NCBI RefSeq assembly: GCF_902728265.1
Contig: NZ_CACVBR010000003.1
Location: 1 to 64,000, forward strand
Length of the DNA: 64,000 bases
Direction of reading: 5' to 3'
DNA from: Chryseobacterium potabilaquae
Lineage (GTDB): Bacteria > Bacteroidota > Bacteroidia > Flavobacteriales > Weeksellaceae
The notes under the pieces were generated by a model that was given only the letters and a program-made list of their open reading frames with translations, made no database searches and was not told the origin of the DNA. Shown piece after piece: positions 36,329 through 45,513 of the stretch (positions are counted from its first letter, which is position 1; the number at the start of each line of letters is the position of its first letter). The translations under genes were made by a program, and so were the position numbers.

Positions 36329-36750
36329 GCTTTTCTTGTTTTTGTTTGTAATATTTTAAATAAGTCTATATAAATAATAATTTGATTTTAATAAAGATAA
36401 ATCTACAGAGCGAGTAAAGTAAAAAATATTGACATAATGTACCTTTACAAATCAAGTAAAAAAGAAACTTACTAATATTAAACAGTAAGAACGGAAATGT
36501 AGAAAGTTAAACTTTAGTAAAAATATTCTAGAAAGGAAAAAGTAAGTGAATAACTTATTTTTTCTTCAACAAATTAAAATTAAAATCGGAATTTTGATGG
36601 AATCAATATTTATATTATCCTGAAAAAAAGACTTTTAGATACAATGAAATTTTTCAGTTAGACAACCACTAACACATTTTACTGCTTTTAACTTTCTACA
36701 TTTTATTTCTTAGAAAATTAAACTATTTTATTTTTTAATAAATATACATT
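36329..36750. other. 422-bp intergenic region between T9SS paralogs 2 and 3
   Basis: No gene and no clear terminator is visible. The region carries the second copy of the conserved upstream block (36416-36449) and a 300-nt A/T-rich leader. Its end (about 36680-36750) resembles the leader end of paralog 2, including a TTTCTACAT-like stretch and a TTTTTAATAAATA tail. Confidence 0.6.
36416..36449 (+). promoter_or_regulatory. Conserved upstream block before T9SS paralog 3
   Basis: This is the second copy of the 34-nt block of 35168-35201. It ends in TACCTTTA, a near match to TAnnTTTG. It lies about 300 nt before the ATG at 36751. Confidence 0.5.
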
Positions 36751-37719
36751 ATGAAAAAAATTTTATACCCTATCATCACCTTGGTAGTATTCTCATTTTT
36801 TAATCATATATCAGCTCAAACCTACCAAATTCTCCCTATCCAAAGCGGTTTTACGGCTGATGTAATTGCCAATGGAGTTTTCTCTACAGCCAGTAATTCT
36901 TCCTCCGGATTAGATGCCAATGTAAATGGTTTGGATTATGCACTTTATGCGTTAGACTTTATGCCTGATGCCAACAGCCCTTTACCTACAAATGCACTCC
37001 CTTTAGATAGGATTATTAATGTTGCTTCCATTCCCGGACTAAGCTTTCAACTGGCTTCCTATAGCAGTAATAATTCTATGAGATTACCCATTACTAATAG
37101 TTCAGGGACGCTTACATTATCAACACCCACTACAGCATCTGCTATTTATATACTATCAACTTCCGGAAGTGGTCCATCCAATGCAACTGTTACCATTCAT
37201 TTCACTGATAGTAGCACCCAAGTCTTTTCTCCCATCAATGTTCCTGATTGGCTTTCCGGAACACAATCAAACATTGACATTCCAGGTTGGGGAAGGGTTA
37301 ATAGACAAAATAATAATCTTATTCCTGGTATTGCTACACTGTACCCTCATAAATATGATATCGATGCAAACAACCAGTCAAAATCTATTCAAAGTGTCAC
37401 TGTTGTTAACAGTTCAGGAGGAGGTATTCTTAACGTACTCGCCTTAACAGCCGAAAAATCATCAAACCTTTCAACTAGTGAGGTATCTTCAAAACCAGAA
37501 AATACAATCTATCCTAATCCTTTTACAGATATCCTCAATATTAAAGATCCCAAAAATATCCAACATCTTTCTATAATTGATCCTGCAGGTATTGTTATAA
37601 AAAGAATTAAAAATCCATCTTCAGTATTGTATTTAGAGGATCTGAAACCCGGGGTTTACATGATAACATTTACAATGAAGGACAATTCTATAAAAACAAA
37701 AAAAATAATCAAGAAATAG
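36751..37719 (+). CDS. T9SS-exported protein (paralog 3 of 3)
   Basis: The 322-residue protein has the same layout as paralog 2: a signal peptide ending HISAQ, the beta-rich module (IQSGFTADVIANGVFSTAS, SFQLASYSSNNSMRL, HFTDSSTQVFSPINVPDW), and a T9SS sorting domain from IYPNPFTDILNIKDP to KKIIKK. The protein is colinear with paralog 2 apart from a few residues of insertion (for example NIDIPG). The strong 3' similarity suggests recent duplication or gene conversion. It is followed by a terminator shared with the convergent osmC-like gene. The function is unknown. Confidence 0.87.
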   Translation: MKKILYPIITLVVFSFFNHISAQTYQILPIQSGFTADVIANGVFSTASNSSSGLDANVNGLDYALYALDFMPDANSPLPTNALPLDRIINVASIPGLSFQLASYSSNNSMRLPITNSSGTLTLSTPTTASAIYILSTSGSGPSNATVTIHFTDSSTQVFSPINVPDWLSGTQSNIDIPGWGRVNRQNNNLIPGIATLYPHKYDIDANNQSKSIQSVTVVNSSGGGILNVLALTAEKSSNLSTSEVSSKPENTIYPNPFTDILNIKDPKNIQHLSIIDPAGIVIKRIKNPSSVLYLEDLKPGVYMITFTMKDNSIKTKKIIKK

Positions 37720-37727
37720 ATTACAAT

Positions 37728-37758
37728 AAAAAAACTGATTTTAAAAATCAGTTTTTTT
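37728..37758. terminator. Bidirectional terminator between T9SS paralog 3 and the OsmC gene
   Basis: AAAAAAACTGATT at 37728-37740 pairs with AATCAGTTTTTTT at 37746-37758 around a short A/T loop. The T tract on either strand supports termination both ways. Confidence 0.85.
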
Positions 37759-37778
37759 ATTTCTACAATGAATACAGA

Positions 37779-38198
37779 TCAAACCTTTTCTCCATTTACA
37801 TAGACTTCATATATAATTTCCACATTCGGTTCTAAAGTTTTAGAAACTGAACAATATTTTTCAAAAGATAGCTGAGAGGCTTTCTGAGCTTTATTAGGGT
37901 CTATATTCCCTTCTAAAAAAAACTTCACTATGATTGATTTAAAAGGTTTTGCATCATCTATAGGAATTCTTTCCCCTTCCACTTCGGCTTTAAAGCCTGT
38001 TATTACCTGTCTTTGCTTTTTTAAGATAGAAACCACATCTATCCCACTGCATCCTGCTACAGCCATTAACATACTTTCCATAGGAGAAACACCTTTCGCC
38101 CCAGGTTGAGAAGTATTATCTAAAAGTATTGAATTGCCCTGTGAGTTGGTGCATTCAAATAAGAAATCATCGTTTATTCTGTTTAATGTAATTTTCAT
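37779..38198 (-). CDS. OsmC family peroxiredoxin-like protein
   Basis: OsmC/Ohr proteins reduce organic hydroperoxides through a pair of cysteines. The 139-residue protein has the family's two Cys regions, VAGCSGIDVVSILKKQ at about residues 46-61 and SFEKYCSVSKTLEP at about 110-123. The Cys spacing and the GVSPMESMLMAVAGC lead-in are typical. It belongs to the OsmC (YhfA-like) rather than the Ohr branch, judging from the short N-terminus. It is a stand-alone gene with a terminator behind it. No regulator lies next to it, so peroxide control is not evident. Confidence 0.93.
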   Translation of the reverse strand: MKITLNRINDDFLFECTNSQGNSILLDNTSQPGAKGVSPMESMLMAVAGCSGIDVVSILKKQRQVITGFKAEVEGERIPIDDAKPFKSIIVKFFLEGNIDPNKAQKASQLSFEKYCSVSKTLEPNVEIIYEVYVNGEKV

Positions 38199-38293
38199 TG
38201 TCTGAATTGATATTTGATAGTACTTCTAAGATGTAAATGTTTAGAATAATATTATCTGTTAAACCTTTTAACTACTAATTAGTATACACAAAA

Positions 38294-39616
38294 TTACAAA
38301 ATTCCTCTTGCTTTTATTTCCAGATATTTATTGATTACTTCAATATTTAAATTTTCAGGGAGAGTATAGACTGTATAAATACCATATTTACGTAATTCCT
38401 GAATGATAAGTTTCTTTTCAAACTCAAACTTTTCAGCAATTATTTCATCATAAATTTCCTGCATGTTTTCAGGATTCTTGTGTATTAGAGTTTGGAGCTC
38501 AGCATTTTTAAAAAACACCAACACTAATAAATGGTTTTTTGCGATTCCTCTCAGATATTTTAATTGTCTATTTAGCCCATCAAGAGTTTCAAAATTAGTA
38601 AAAAGAAGTACTAAACTTCTTTGATTAAATGAGTATTTAACATCTTGATATAACCTGTTAAAATCACTCTCAAAAAAATCAGTTTTAATATTATAAAGAG
38701 CCTCCGAAATTTTTCTAAGTTGACCCGATTTATTTTCAGCAGCAATTTTACTTTCTGTTTTTTTAGAAAATGTCATCATTCCTGCTCTGTCTCCCTTTTT
38801 CAAAATGATATGAGACAATGCCATTGTTGCATTAATTGAATAGTCTAAAAGACTTAAACCTCCAAAAGGCATTTTCATAGTTCTACCGGTATCGATCAAC
38901 ATAAAAATACGTTGGGATTTTTCATCCTGAAACTGATTGACCATCAAACGATTTGTTTTTGATGTTGCCTTCCAATTAATTGTTCTTATATCATCTCCCG
39001 GTACATAATCCTTGATCTGCTCAAACTCCATTGTATGTCCAAGCCTTCGTATTTTCTTTATTCCTCCTAATAAAAACTCACTTTGCAATGCCATCAGTTC
39101 ATATTTTCGGAGATGAATAAACGAAGGATATGAAGGAATTTTTGCCTCTTTTTGAAAATTAAACCTTTTTGAAACCAATCCTATCCCCGATGAAGCATAG
39201 ATATTTAAACTACCAAAATAATATTCACCTCTTTCTTTTGGAATTAAGCTATATTGAAAAAAACTATTTTTCCCTTCTCTAATTTTCTTTTCTATCAAGA
39301 AGTCTCTCTTTTGAAACTGAAACGGAATTTCATCAATTACCTTCACATGAATTCTAAAGCTATAATTATTCTTAATATCTATTTTTACAAAATTTTCATC
39401 TCCATTGGATAATTTTTCAGGCAAAATTCGTTGTGCTAAAATCTCTCCTCTCTTATTAAAAAGTAAAAGATAATCAACCATTCCCATCAAAAAACAGATC
39501 ACTAAAACACTATGGGCAACGATCATTAAAAAAGGAAAGAAAAATGAAAGTACATACAGTATTCCCACTATAATGAGTGCAAAGAAAAAACGGTTATTTA
39601 TATATAAGTTTCTCAT
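38294..39616 (-). CDS. DUF58 domain protein (vWA-type) of the MoxR cluster
   Basis: The 440-residue protein has two N-terminal membrane segments (about residues 8-45), a beta-rich periplasm-like part, and the DUF58 core with GDDIRTINWKATSKTNRLMV at about residue 205. A von Willebrand A-like fold follows, with a MIDAS-type MLIDTGRTMKM. It lies 41 bp after the MoxR ATPase gene and is the last gene of the cluster. DUF58 proteins are thought to work with MoxR AAA+ ATPases as metal-binding adaptors, but the target is unknown. Confidence 0.9.
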   Translation of the reverse strand: MRNLYINNRFFFALIIVGILYVLSFFFPFLMIVAHSVLVICFLMGMVDYLLLFNKRGEILAQRILPEKLSNGDENFVKIDIKNNYSFRIHVKVIDEIPFQFQKRDFLIEKKIREGKNSFFQYSLIPKERGEYYFGSLNIYASSGIGLVSKRFNFQKEAKIPSYPSFIHLRKYELMALQSEFLLGGIKKIRRLGHTMEFEQIKDYVPGDDIRTINWKATSKTNRLMVNQFQDEKSQRIFMLIDTGRTMKMPFGGLSLLDYSINATMALSHIILKKGDRAGMMTFSKKTESKIAAENKSGQLRKISEALYNIKTDFFESDFNRLYQDVKYSFNQRSLVLLFTNFETLDGLNRQLKYLRGIAKNHLLVLVFFKNAELQTLIHKNPENMQEIYDEIIAEKFEFEKKLIIQELRKYGIYTVYTLPENLNIEVINKYLEIKARGIL

Positions 39617-39657
39617 TTCTTAAAGCAATTCGTTCAGGATACCAAAGACATTTTCTC

Positions 39658-40680
39658 CTATCTTGGAATTTCAATACCTTCCAAAATCTGACGAATAATT
39701 TCATCTGCAGTTAATCCTTCCATTTCTCTTTCAGGGGATACAATCACTCTATGTCGTAAAACAGCATAACTCGCCTCTTTAATATCTTCAGGAGTAACAA
39801 AATCCCTTCCCCTCAATGCTGCAAAAGCTTTCGAAGCCGTTAATAATGCCAAACTAGCTCTGGGCGAAGCTCCTAAATAGAGGAATTGGTTTTCTCTTGT
39901 ATTGATTATAATCTTAGCAATATATTCGATCAACTGAGCCTCTACAATGATATCTTTTACCAAATATTGATACTTTTTTAATTGTTCAGCACTAATTACA
40001 GGATTTACTGCTTCAATTTTATCTTTGCGCTTATTCTCATGTTCATTCTTAATAATTAGAATTTCCTCTTCAAGGTTTGGATAATTTACATTAATCTTAA
40101 ATAAAAATCGGTCTAATTGCGCTTCCGGTAGCCTATATGTACCTTCATGCTCAATAGGATTTTGAGTGGCAACTACCAAAAAAGGCTCTTCCATCTGATA
40201 GCGAATTCCATCCATTGTTATTTGTCTTTCCTCCATAACTTCAAAGAGGGCAGCTTGAGTTTTTGCAGGTGACCTATTAATCTCATCTATTAAAATAAAG
40301 TTTGAAAAAATCGGTCCTTTTTTAAATTCAAATTCAGAATTTTTAACACTAAACACTGATGTTCCCAAAATATCAGAAGGCATAAGATCCGGAGTAAATT
40401 GAATTCTACTAAATCCTACATCTATGGTCTTGGCTAACAATTTTGCTGTAATTGTTTTTGCAACACCAGGAACACCCTCTATTAACACATGACCATTTGA
40501 TAAGAGTGCAGCCAGCAGATGTTCAATCATGTTTTCTTGCCCTACAATGACTTTTGAAATTTCTGACTTTACTTTCTCTAAACTCGTACGAAGCTCAGTC
40601 ATATCAATCCTTGACTGAAACTCTCCCTCTTTTTTATTTAAATATATAGGGTTTTGGCTGTCTAAATTCTGATTTTCCAT
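39658..40680 (-). CDS. MoxR family AAA+ ATPase
   Basis: The 340-residue protein is a AAA+ chaperone-like ATPase of the MoxR class. Walker A is EGVPGVAKT at about residue 68, Walker B is ILIDEINRSPAKTQ at about 130, sensor 1 is VVATQNPIEHEGTYRLPEAQ, and the lid part contains GASPRASLALL. MoxR ATPases are believed to remodel or insert metals into vWA-domain partners, and here the DUF58 gene follows at once. A 98-bp gap separates it from the DUF4350 gene, so a promoter inside the cluster is possible. Confidence 0.95.
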   Translation of the reverse strand: MENQNLDSQNPIYLNKKEGEFQSRIDMTELRTSLEKVKSEISKVIVGQENMIEHLLAALLSNGHVLIEGVPGVAKTITAKLLAKTIDVGFSRIQFTPDLMPSDILGTSVFSVKNSEFEFKKGPIFSNFILIDEINRSPAKTQAALFEVMEERQITMDGIRYQMEEPFLVVATQNPIEHEGTYRLPEAQLDRFLFKINVNYPNLEEEILIIKNEHENKRKDKIEAVNPVISAEQLKKYQYLVKDIIVEAQLIEYIAKIIINTRENQFLYLGASPRASLALLTASKAFAALRGRDFVTPEDIKEASYAVLRHRVIVSPEREMEGLTADEIIRQILEGIEIPR

Positions 40681-40778
40681 ATTACTCTTTTAACGTACCA
40701 ATAAATATCAATCCTCCTTTTTTGACTACAAATAAAATATCACATTGGTATATTATTATATCTTTTTTGATTGTTACA

Positions 40779-41936
40779 TTATTTAATTATTTCATCTAGT
40801 AGGCTATTCAACCTTGCCAGATCTTCTTTCATAACACTTGCATATGGGTCTTGTGCTTTCTTGATTAATACAACCGCTTCATTAATCATCTCAATCGTTT
40901 TTCCTGTTTTTAAATGAAGCTTTTTAGCAAAATCTTCATTCAGGTTTTGGGTATCAATAAGCAGATCCAGTCTTACTTTATTTAAAAAATACTGTGCTTT
41001 TTTATTCATCATATCATGAAAGTCACCTTCTTGAAGATAAAGATTTCCAATGCTTTTGACAAAATCTACAGAAGTATTTTTTAAGGGATCAAGAATAGGA
41101 ACAACCCTCTGTTTACGCTTTGCATTAAAAAATATAAATAGTATTAGCCCTCCAAGAAATATCCACCAAGCATATTTCAAAGCAGGTTTAGAGAGTATAA
41201 ACCTCATAAAAAATGTTGATTCTTGTGTATTATTTTCTACAAACCAAAGCGTTTCTCTATTTTGAAGATAAGAAAAAATATCTTGAGTATATTTTGTATT
41301 TCCTCGTTTCAATAAATAATAATTCGTAAGAAATAGAGGCTCACTATGTACATAAATAATCCCCTTTCCAAATTGTATTTTAATAAAATTAACCTGATCC
41401 GTGTTATTCTTCTCCACCGTTTTTCCAAGGACTTGTACATTCGGTTTTATAAATGTAAATCCACGCCCTGATGGAAATTTATCCAACTTAATAAAATCAT
41501 TCTGAAACTTTCGATCTGTCAACTTTAATACATTTTCTTCTTCAAAAGATAACTGTGAATCATAATAACCAATACTATCTGAGATTTCTTTGGGAATCTG
41601 GCTCATGATGAGCATCATATCCGAACCTTTTGTAACTTCCTTTAGTATTTTTTTCCACGATTCTTTATCAATATCACTCTCAATTACCAAAATATTATGC
41701 CCCCCCTTTTGATGCTGATTATAATAATCATAAGGAGTATTTTCTATTTTTTTTATATGGTGATCCAAAAGAGATTGAACTTCATTATTAAAAACGAACA
41801 ATCCAAAGGGTGATTTTTCATTGACATCAAAATTCTTACGCCAATCTGTACTTTCTTTTTTATTAACTTCAAGTAATGCCAAAATAATCATGACAACCAT
41901 GAAAATTACCGCATATATTTTGAAAGTTTTATTCAT
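40779..41936 (-). CDS. DUF4350 domain membrane protein
   Basis: The 385-residue protein has an N-terminal membrane segment (VIFMVVMIILALLEV). A DUF4350-type periplasmic domain follows (about 40-240; SPFGLFVFNNEVQSLL, IIYVHSEPLFLTNYYL). A second membrane segment near 255 (YAWWIFLGGLILFIFF) is followed by a cytoplasmic helical tail. The tail contains a run of Lys/Arg just after the membrane (KRKQRVVPILDPL), consistent with the positive-inside rule. It belongs to the MoxR cluster by position: 15 bp after the DUF4129 gene. The function is unknown. Confidence 0.87.
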   Translation of the reverse strand: MNKTFKIYAVIFMVVMIILALLEVNKKESTDWRKNFDVNEKSPFGLFVFNNEVQSLLDHHIKKIENTPYDYYNQHQKGGHNILVIESDIDKESWKKILKEVTKGSDMMLIMSQIPKEISDSIGYYDSQLSFEEENVLKLTDRKFQNDFIKLDKFPSGRGFTFIKPNVQVLGKTVEKNNTDQVNFIKIQFGKGIIYVHSEPLFLTNYYLLKRGNTKYTQDIFSYLQNRETLWFVENNTQESTFFMRFILSKPALKYAWWIFLGGLILFIFFNAKRKQRVVPILDPLKNTSVDFVKSIGNLYLQEGDFHDMMNKKAQYFLNKVRLDLLIDTQNLNEDFAKKLHLKTGKTIEMINEAVVLIKKAQDPYASVMKEDLARLNSLLDEIIK

Positions 41937-41951
41937 AATAAAGATTAAAAA

Positions 41952-42758
41952 TTATAGCTTAAATGATTGATATTGATTCTTAAACTTAAGATAACTTTCT
42001 TCATTTATATTGAACTCTCCATACCACACGTAATCAAAAATATATGATAAATTGTAGAATTCATTTTTCAGATGTTCTGCTTTCATTTCAGAAACATAAT
42101 CCTTATTGGTTTTTTCAGGATTCCAACTAATTATTTTTTTATCGCTTAATTTTTTAAGAACAAAAAGAAACTGATACCGAATCGCAGAACGAAAATCTCT
42201 CGATTTCTCAAACTTCAGGATACTTTCAGGAAAGTTGATCTCATGAATATTCTCATGTAATTGTTCTTCATGAATTTCGACTTTTTTATTCTTTTTGCCA
42301 AAAATATAATTCCCTTCTTTTCCTATTACATATCTAATGATAAAATAGGCTAGGAAACCCACAAGAATAATAGCAAAGAAACGAATCAAAATAGACGCTA
42401 TATTAGCAGAATCAGTAAAAATAGTTTCGCCAAAAACACTCTGTAAAATCTTGTCTATTCTTCTCATCAGCTTTTGCCAAAAAGACTCCCTAGGTTTTGA
42501 TTCCGAGTAATTAAATTCATTGCCTTTGTATGCTGATTGAAAATTTTCTTTAAATTTTTTTGGATATACCGTATTTTCAGAAATAGGTGTTTTTATTAAA
42601 ACAGAATCTGCACGCAGCATGTTTTTATAATGTCCTGTTTCCATTGAATCTACATACACTTCAGCAGTCGGAGGAAGGTCCGATTCTCCCTGAGCGTACA
42701 TATTTCCTGTCAAGGAAAAAATTAGCAAAAAGAAAAATATTTTATTCATGGCTGCCAA
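41952..42758 (-). CDS. DUF4129-like membrane protein
   Basis: The 268-residue protein has a signal peptide (FFFLLIFSLTGNMYAQ), so the true start may be the Met at 42749, three codons inside. A central membrane segment follows (about residues 122-142, FFAIILVGFLAYFIIRYVI), then a C-terminal DUF4129-like domain containing FRSAIRYQFLFVLKKLSDK and NKDYVSEM. In other bacteria DUF4129 parts resemble the C-terminal region of transglutaminase-type proteins, but none is present here. It overlaps the next upstream gene by 17 bp. Confidence 0.82.
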   Translation of the reverse strand: MAAMNKIFFFLLIFSLTGNMYAQGESDLPPTAEVYVDSMETGHYKNMLRADSVLIKTPISENTVYPKKFKENFQSAYKGNEFNYSESKPRESFWQKLMRRIDKILQSVFGETIFTDSANIASILIRFFAIILVGFLAYFIIRYVIGKEGNYIFGKKNKKVEIHEEQLHENIHEINFPESILKFEKSRDFRSAIRYQFLFVLKKLSDKKIISWNPEKTNKDYVSEMKAEHLKNEFYNLSYIFDYVWYGEFNINEESYLKFKNQYQSFKL

Positions 42759-43704
42759 TAGTATCTATTTCTGCCAATTCTATTTTTTGGTGAAGATCTG
42801 TTCTACTATCATAGTATATAAGCCCAGAATTGATATACAATATATTCATAGCTAAAAAAGAAAAAATAGCAGAGATTCCATAAATAACAAAAATCACCAC
42901 CCCAAATGTTCCTCCGAAAGGATTTTGTTCAAAGCTACCGTCCGGTGTTGAAGTAAACAACGAACCATAAAACAACATCATCGGAACAAAAGTAAATATT
43001 AAGCTAATTACATAATAAATAATACCAAGAATAAGTGTAGATCCCCAATATTTCCAATAAGGAGAGCTTTCCCTTCCGTTTGTATAAGAGAATTGTGATC
43101 TTAGGGAATAGCTTAAGCTCTCAAAAAAACCTCGATTACTATTAAAATAATCATAACTCAGAAAAGTTATCATATTAAATAATGTCGGTGTTATAAATAA
43201 CATGATAATCAATCCTATCAATATAAAAATCAAAATATAAGAGATTCCTAAAATCACCATGGAAACTGGTATCACAAGAAACGTCAATCCTACATAAAGT
43301 TTAAATATTTTACCGGCATTTTTTCTGAAATCACCCACGATTTCATCCGTTTTTATTATACTTTGCCCATGGGCCGCTCTATTTAAATAAAAGACAGGAA
43401 ACAAAAAATTCACGATCATTAAAGCTGAATAGAGCAAAAACATTAAAATTCCGGTGATGATAAGCATTCCCCAGTTATTCTGAAAGTATTCTTCAAAATA
43501 ATAAGTATTACCTCCTAAATTTGATCCAAAAAGTTGTCCGAAAAGCTCTTTAAATCCAAAAACGCCTACGACGATAAGCAGAATAAGCAAAAGTCCGTTG
43601 ATCAAAATATAACTTTTAAAATAATTTCTGCCATATATTTTGAAGAAATTAAAGGTATCACTAATAAAAGTACCAAAATCTCTTTTTTTATAAAACTGCA
43701 TCAT
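42742..43704 (-). CDS. Multi-spanning membrane protein of the MoxR cluster
   Basis: The 320-residue protein has about six hydrophobic segments (ILINGLLLILLIVVGVFGF, LIITGILMFLLYSALMIV, FLVIPVSMVILGISYILIF, STLILGIIYYVISLIFTF and others). A short cytoplasmic N-terminus carries RDFGTFISDTFNFFK. This architecture is often seen in Bacteroidota MoxR clusters beside SpoIIM and DUF4129 genes. No catalytic motif is visible. It overlaps both its neighbours by 17 bp, so translation of the three is strongly coupled. It could be a DUF4013-like scaffold, but I cannot confirm the family. Confidence 0.82.
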   Translation of the reverse strand: MMQFYKKRDFGTFISDTFNFFKIYGRNYFKSYILINGLLLILLIVVGVFGFKELFGQLFGSNLGGNTYYFEEYFQNNWGMLIITGILMFLLYSALMIVNFLFPVFYLNRAAHGQSIIKTDEIVGDFRKNAGKIFKLYVGLTFLVIPVSMVILGISYILIFILIGLIIMLFITPTLFNMITFLSYDYFNSNRGFFESLSYSLRSQFSYTNGRESSPYWKYWGSTLILGIIYYVISLIFTFVPMMLFYGSLFTSTPDGSFEQNPFGGTFGVVIFVIYGISAIFSFLAMNILYINSGLIYYDSRTDLHQKIELAEIDTIGSHE

Positions 43705-44671
43705 GATTGTGTTTATTTATTTTTCTATTAACAATTGAGGGATACACGAAATAATAAAATCCTATAATAAGTAAGGATCCAAAAATAATCATAAGGTTTA
43801 CGATCAAAGGCATCTTTAAAGCATGTCGGGTTACATAGCCTTCAATAATTCCGGCACAAATTGTAAAAGGTATAGTGCTTAGAAATATTTTAAAAGAGTT
43901 TCTAAAACCATTTTTAAAAGAGTTAAATCTTGAAAATGTCTTAGGAAATAGTATAGAGGCACCCAAAATCAAACCACACATCGCCTCTACCACCATGGAA
44001 AAAATCTCAAATACTCCATGAAGCCAAATTCCTCTTGCACTTTCTTTTAACGCTCCATAATCATAAAAAAAGTATTGAAATGCGCCTAGCATGATACTAT
44101 TTGATAATAAGGCATATAATGTGCCTACTCCTCCAAATATTCCATACATATATAACTTGGCTCCTACTCCAATATTATTAAAAATAATCCCTATTGTACT
44201 GCCCCAAGTTGAACCACTTTGATATACCCCAACCGCATTTCCTTTCTTAATGTTTTCGATCGTTTCATTCACATAACTTTCTCCTAAGATAATATTCACA
44301 AAATCTTTATCATAAATACCTGAAAGAACACCTATAGAAGTAAATAATAAAAAAAACAAGAAAGCATACAACAAATACTGTCTGTATTCATATACCAATA
44401 AGGGAACCTCTGTCTTAAAAAAGTAAATAATTCGGTTTTCTTCAACCCGTTTAGTTTTGTAAATTTTTTGAAATATTTGAGAAGAGAGATGATTCAAATA
44501 GATCGTTGTATTACTTTTAGGGTAATAAGTTTGAGCAAAAGAAAGATCATTGATCAGGTTTATATACAACGAAGACAGGTCATCAGGATTTTTTTTTATT
44601 TTCCCTTCAATAACCTGTTCAATTCCCAACCATTTTTCTTTATTTTGTTTTATAAAATAAATTTCTCTCAT
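43688..44671 (-). CDS. Stage II sporulation protein M (SpoIIM) family membrane protein
   Basis: The 327-residue protein has five or so membrane segments after a soluble N-terminal helical region (KQNKEKWLGIEQVIEGKIKK). SpoIIM-like features are FFNNIGVG-type sequence in IIFNNIGVGAKLYMYGIFGG and GIWLHGVFEIFSMVVEAMCG at about residue 215. Outside spore formers these proteins occur in MoxR clusters, and a role in membrane or envelope organisation is only inferred. It is the first gene of the minus-strand cluster and diverges from the RDD gene with just 26 bp between start codons. Confidence 0.87.
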   Translation of the reverse strand: MREIYFIKQNKEKWLGIEQVIEGKIKKNPDDLSSLYINLINDLSFAQTYYPKSNTTIYLNHLSSQIFQKIYKTKRVEENRIIYFFKTEVPLLVYEYRQYLLYAFLFFLLFTSIGVLSGIYDKDFVNIILGESYVNETIENIKKGNAVGVYQSGSTWGSTIGIIFNNIGVGAKLYMYGIFGGVGTLYALLSNSIMLGAFQYFFYDYGALKESARGIWLHGVFEIFSMVVEAMCGLILGASILFPKTFSRFNSFKNGFRNSFKIFLSTIPFTICAGIIEGYVTRHALKMPLIVNLMIIFGSLLIIGFYYFVYPSIVNRKINKHNHDAVL

Positions 44672-44697
44672 AACGGTAAGGCTAAAATAATAAAAAT

Positions 44698-45447
44698 ATG
44701 TCTCAAATTGCGATTAATACATCACAAAATGTAAATATTAATTTCAACATTGCTAGTGTTGGAGAAAGGATGCTAGCCTTCATTATTGACTTGTTGATAA
44801 AGGTGGCTTATGCCATTATTGCGTTCTACGTATTCTTTAATATTCTTGATTTGGGATATGTATTAAATGGCCTTGACTATTGGTCTCAAATTGCGATTTA
44901 TATTGCCATCACCTTTCCTATTTACGTATACCCCGTAGTCTTGGAGAGCCTAATGGAAGGGCAAACTCCCGGAAAAAAAGCGATGAAAATTCGCGTAGTA
45001 AAAATTGATGGCTATCAAGCTAGTTTTGGGGATTATATGATTCGTTGGGTATTCAGATTAATTGATACCTCTTTCGCAGGTGTGATTGGGCTAGTTTCGA
45101 TGATTATTTCAAAAAACAATCAACGTTTAGGAGACATCGCTTCTGGCACTGCTGTAATTTCGTTAAAAAATAGCATTAATATATCTCATACTATTTTAGA
45201 GAATATTCAAGAAAACTACCTCCCTACTTTTCCGCAAGTAATTGCATTAAGCGATAATGATATGAGGATTATCAAAGATAATTATCAAAAGGCATTAAAG
45301 ATCGATGACAGACAGATTATCAATAGACTTTCTGACAAAATTAAAAATATTTTAAAGTTGGAAATTGATCCAACAAAAATGACAGAGAGGCAGTTTATTA
45401 ATATTATCATTAAAGATTACAACTATTATACAGGTAAGGATAATTAA
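44698..45447 (+). CDS. RDD family membrane protein
   Basis: The 249-residue protein has the RDD layout of three membrane segments. The signature residues fall in GERMLAFIIDLLIKVAYAII, and later PGKKAMKIRVVKIDG and DYMIRWVFRLIDT. After the third segment a long cytoplasmic tail (about residues 160-249) is charged and helical. RDD proteins are found beside SpoIIM and MoxR genes in many Bacteroidota. Some homologs have sodium/proton antiport activity, which cannot be assumed here. Only 26 bp separate it from the divergent spoIIM-like gene, so its promoter must overlap that gene's leader or coding start. Confidence 0.9.
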   Translation: MSQIAINTSQNVNINFNIASVGERMLAFIIDLLIKVAYAIIAFYVFFNILDLGYVLNGLDYWSQIAIYIAITFPIYVYPVVLESLMEGQTPGKKAMKIRVVKIDGYQASFGDYMIRWVFRLIDTSFAGVIGLVSMIISKNNQRLGDIASGTAVISLKNSINISHTILENIQENYLPTFPQVIALSDNDMRIIKDNYQKALKIDDRQIINRLSDKIKNILKLEIDPTKMTERQFINIIIKDYNYYTGKDN

Positions 45448-45513
45448 TCATAAATAATCCATATAATTGAGTCGGTGCAGTTTTTGTATTCTTTATTATA
45501 TAAAACTAAATCT

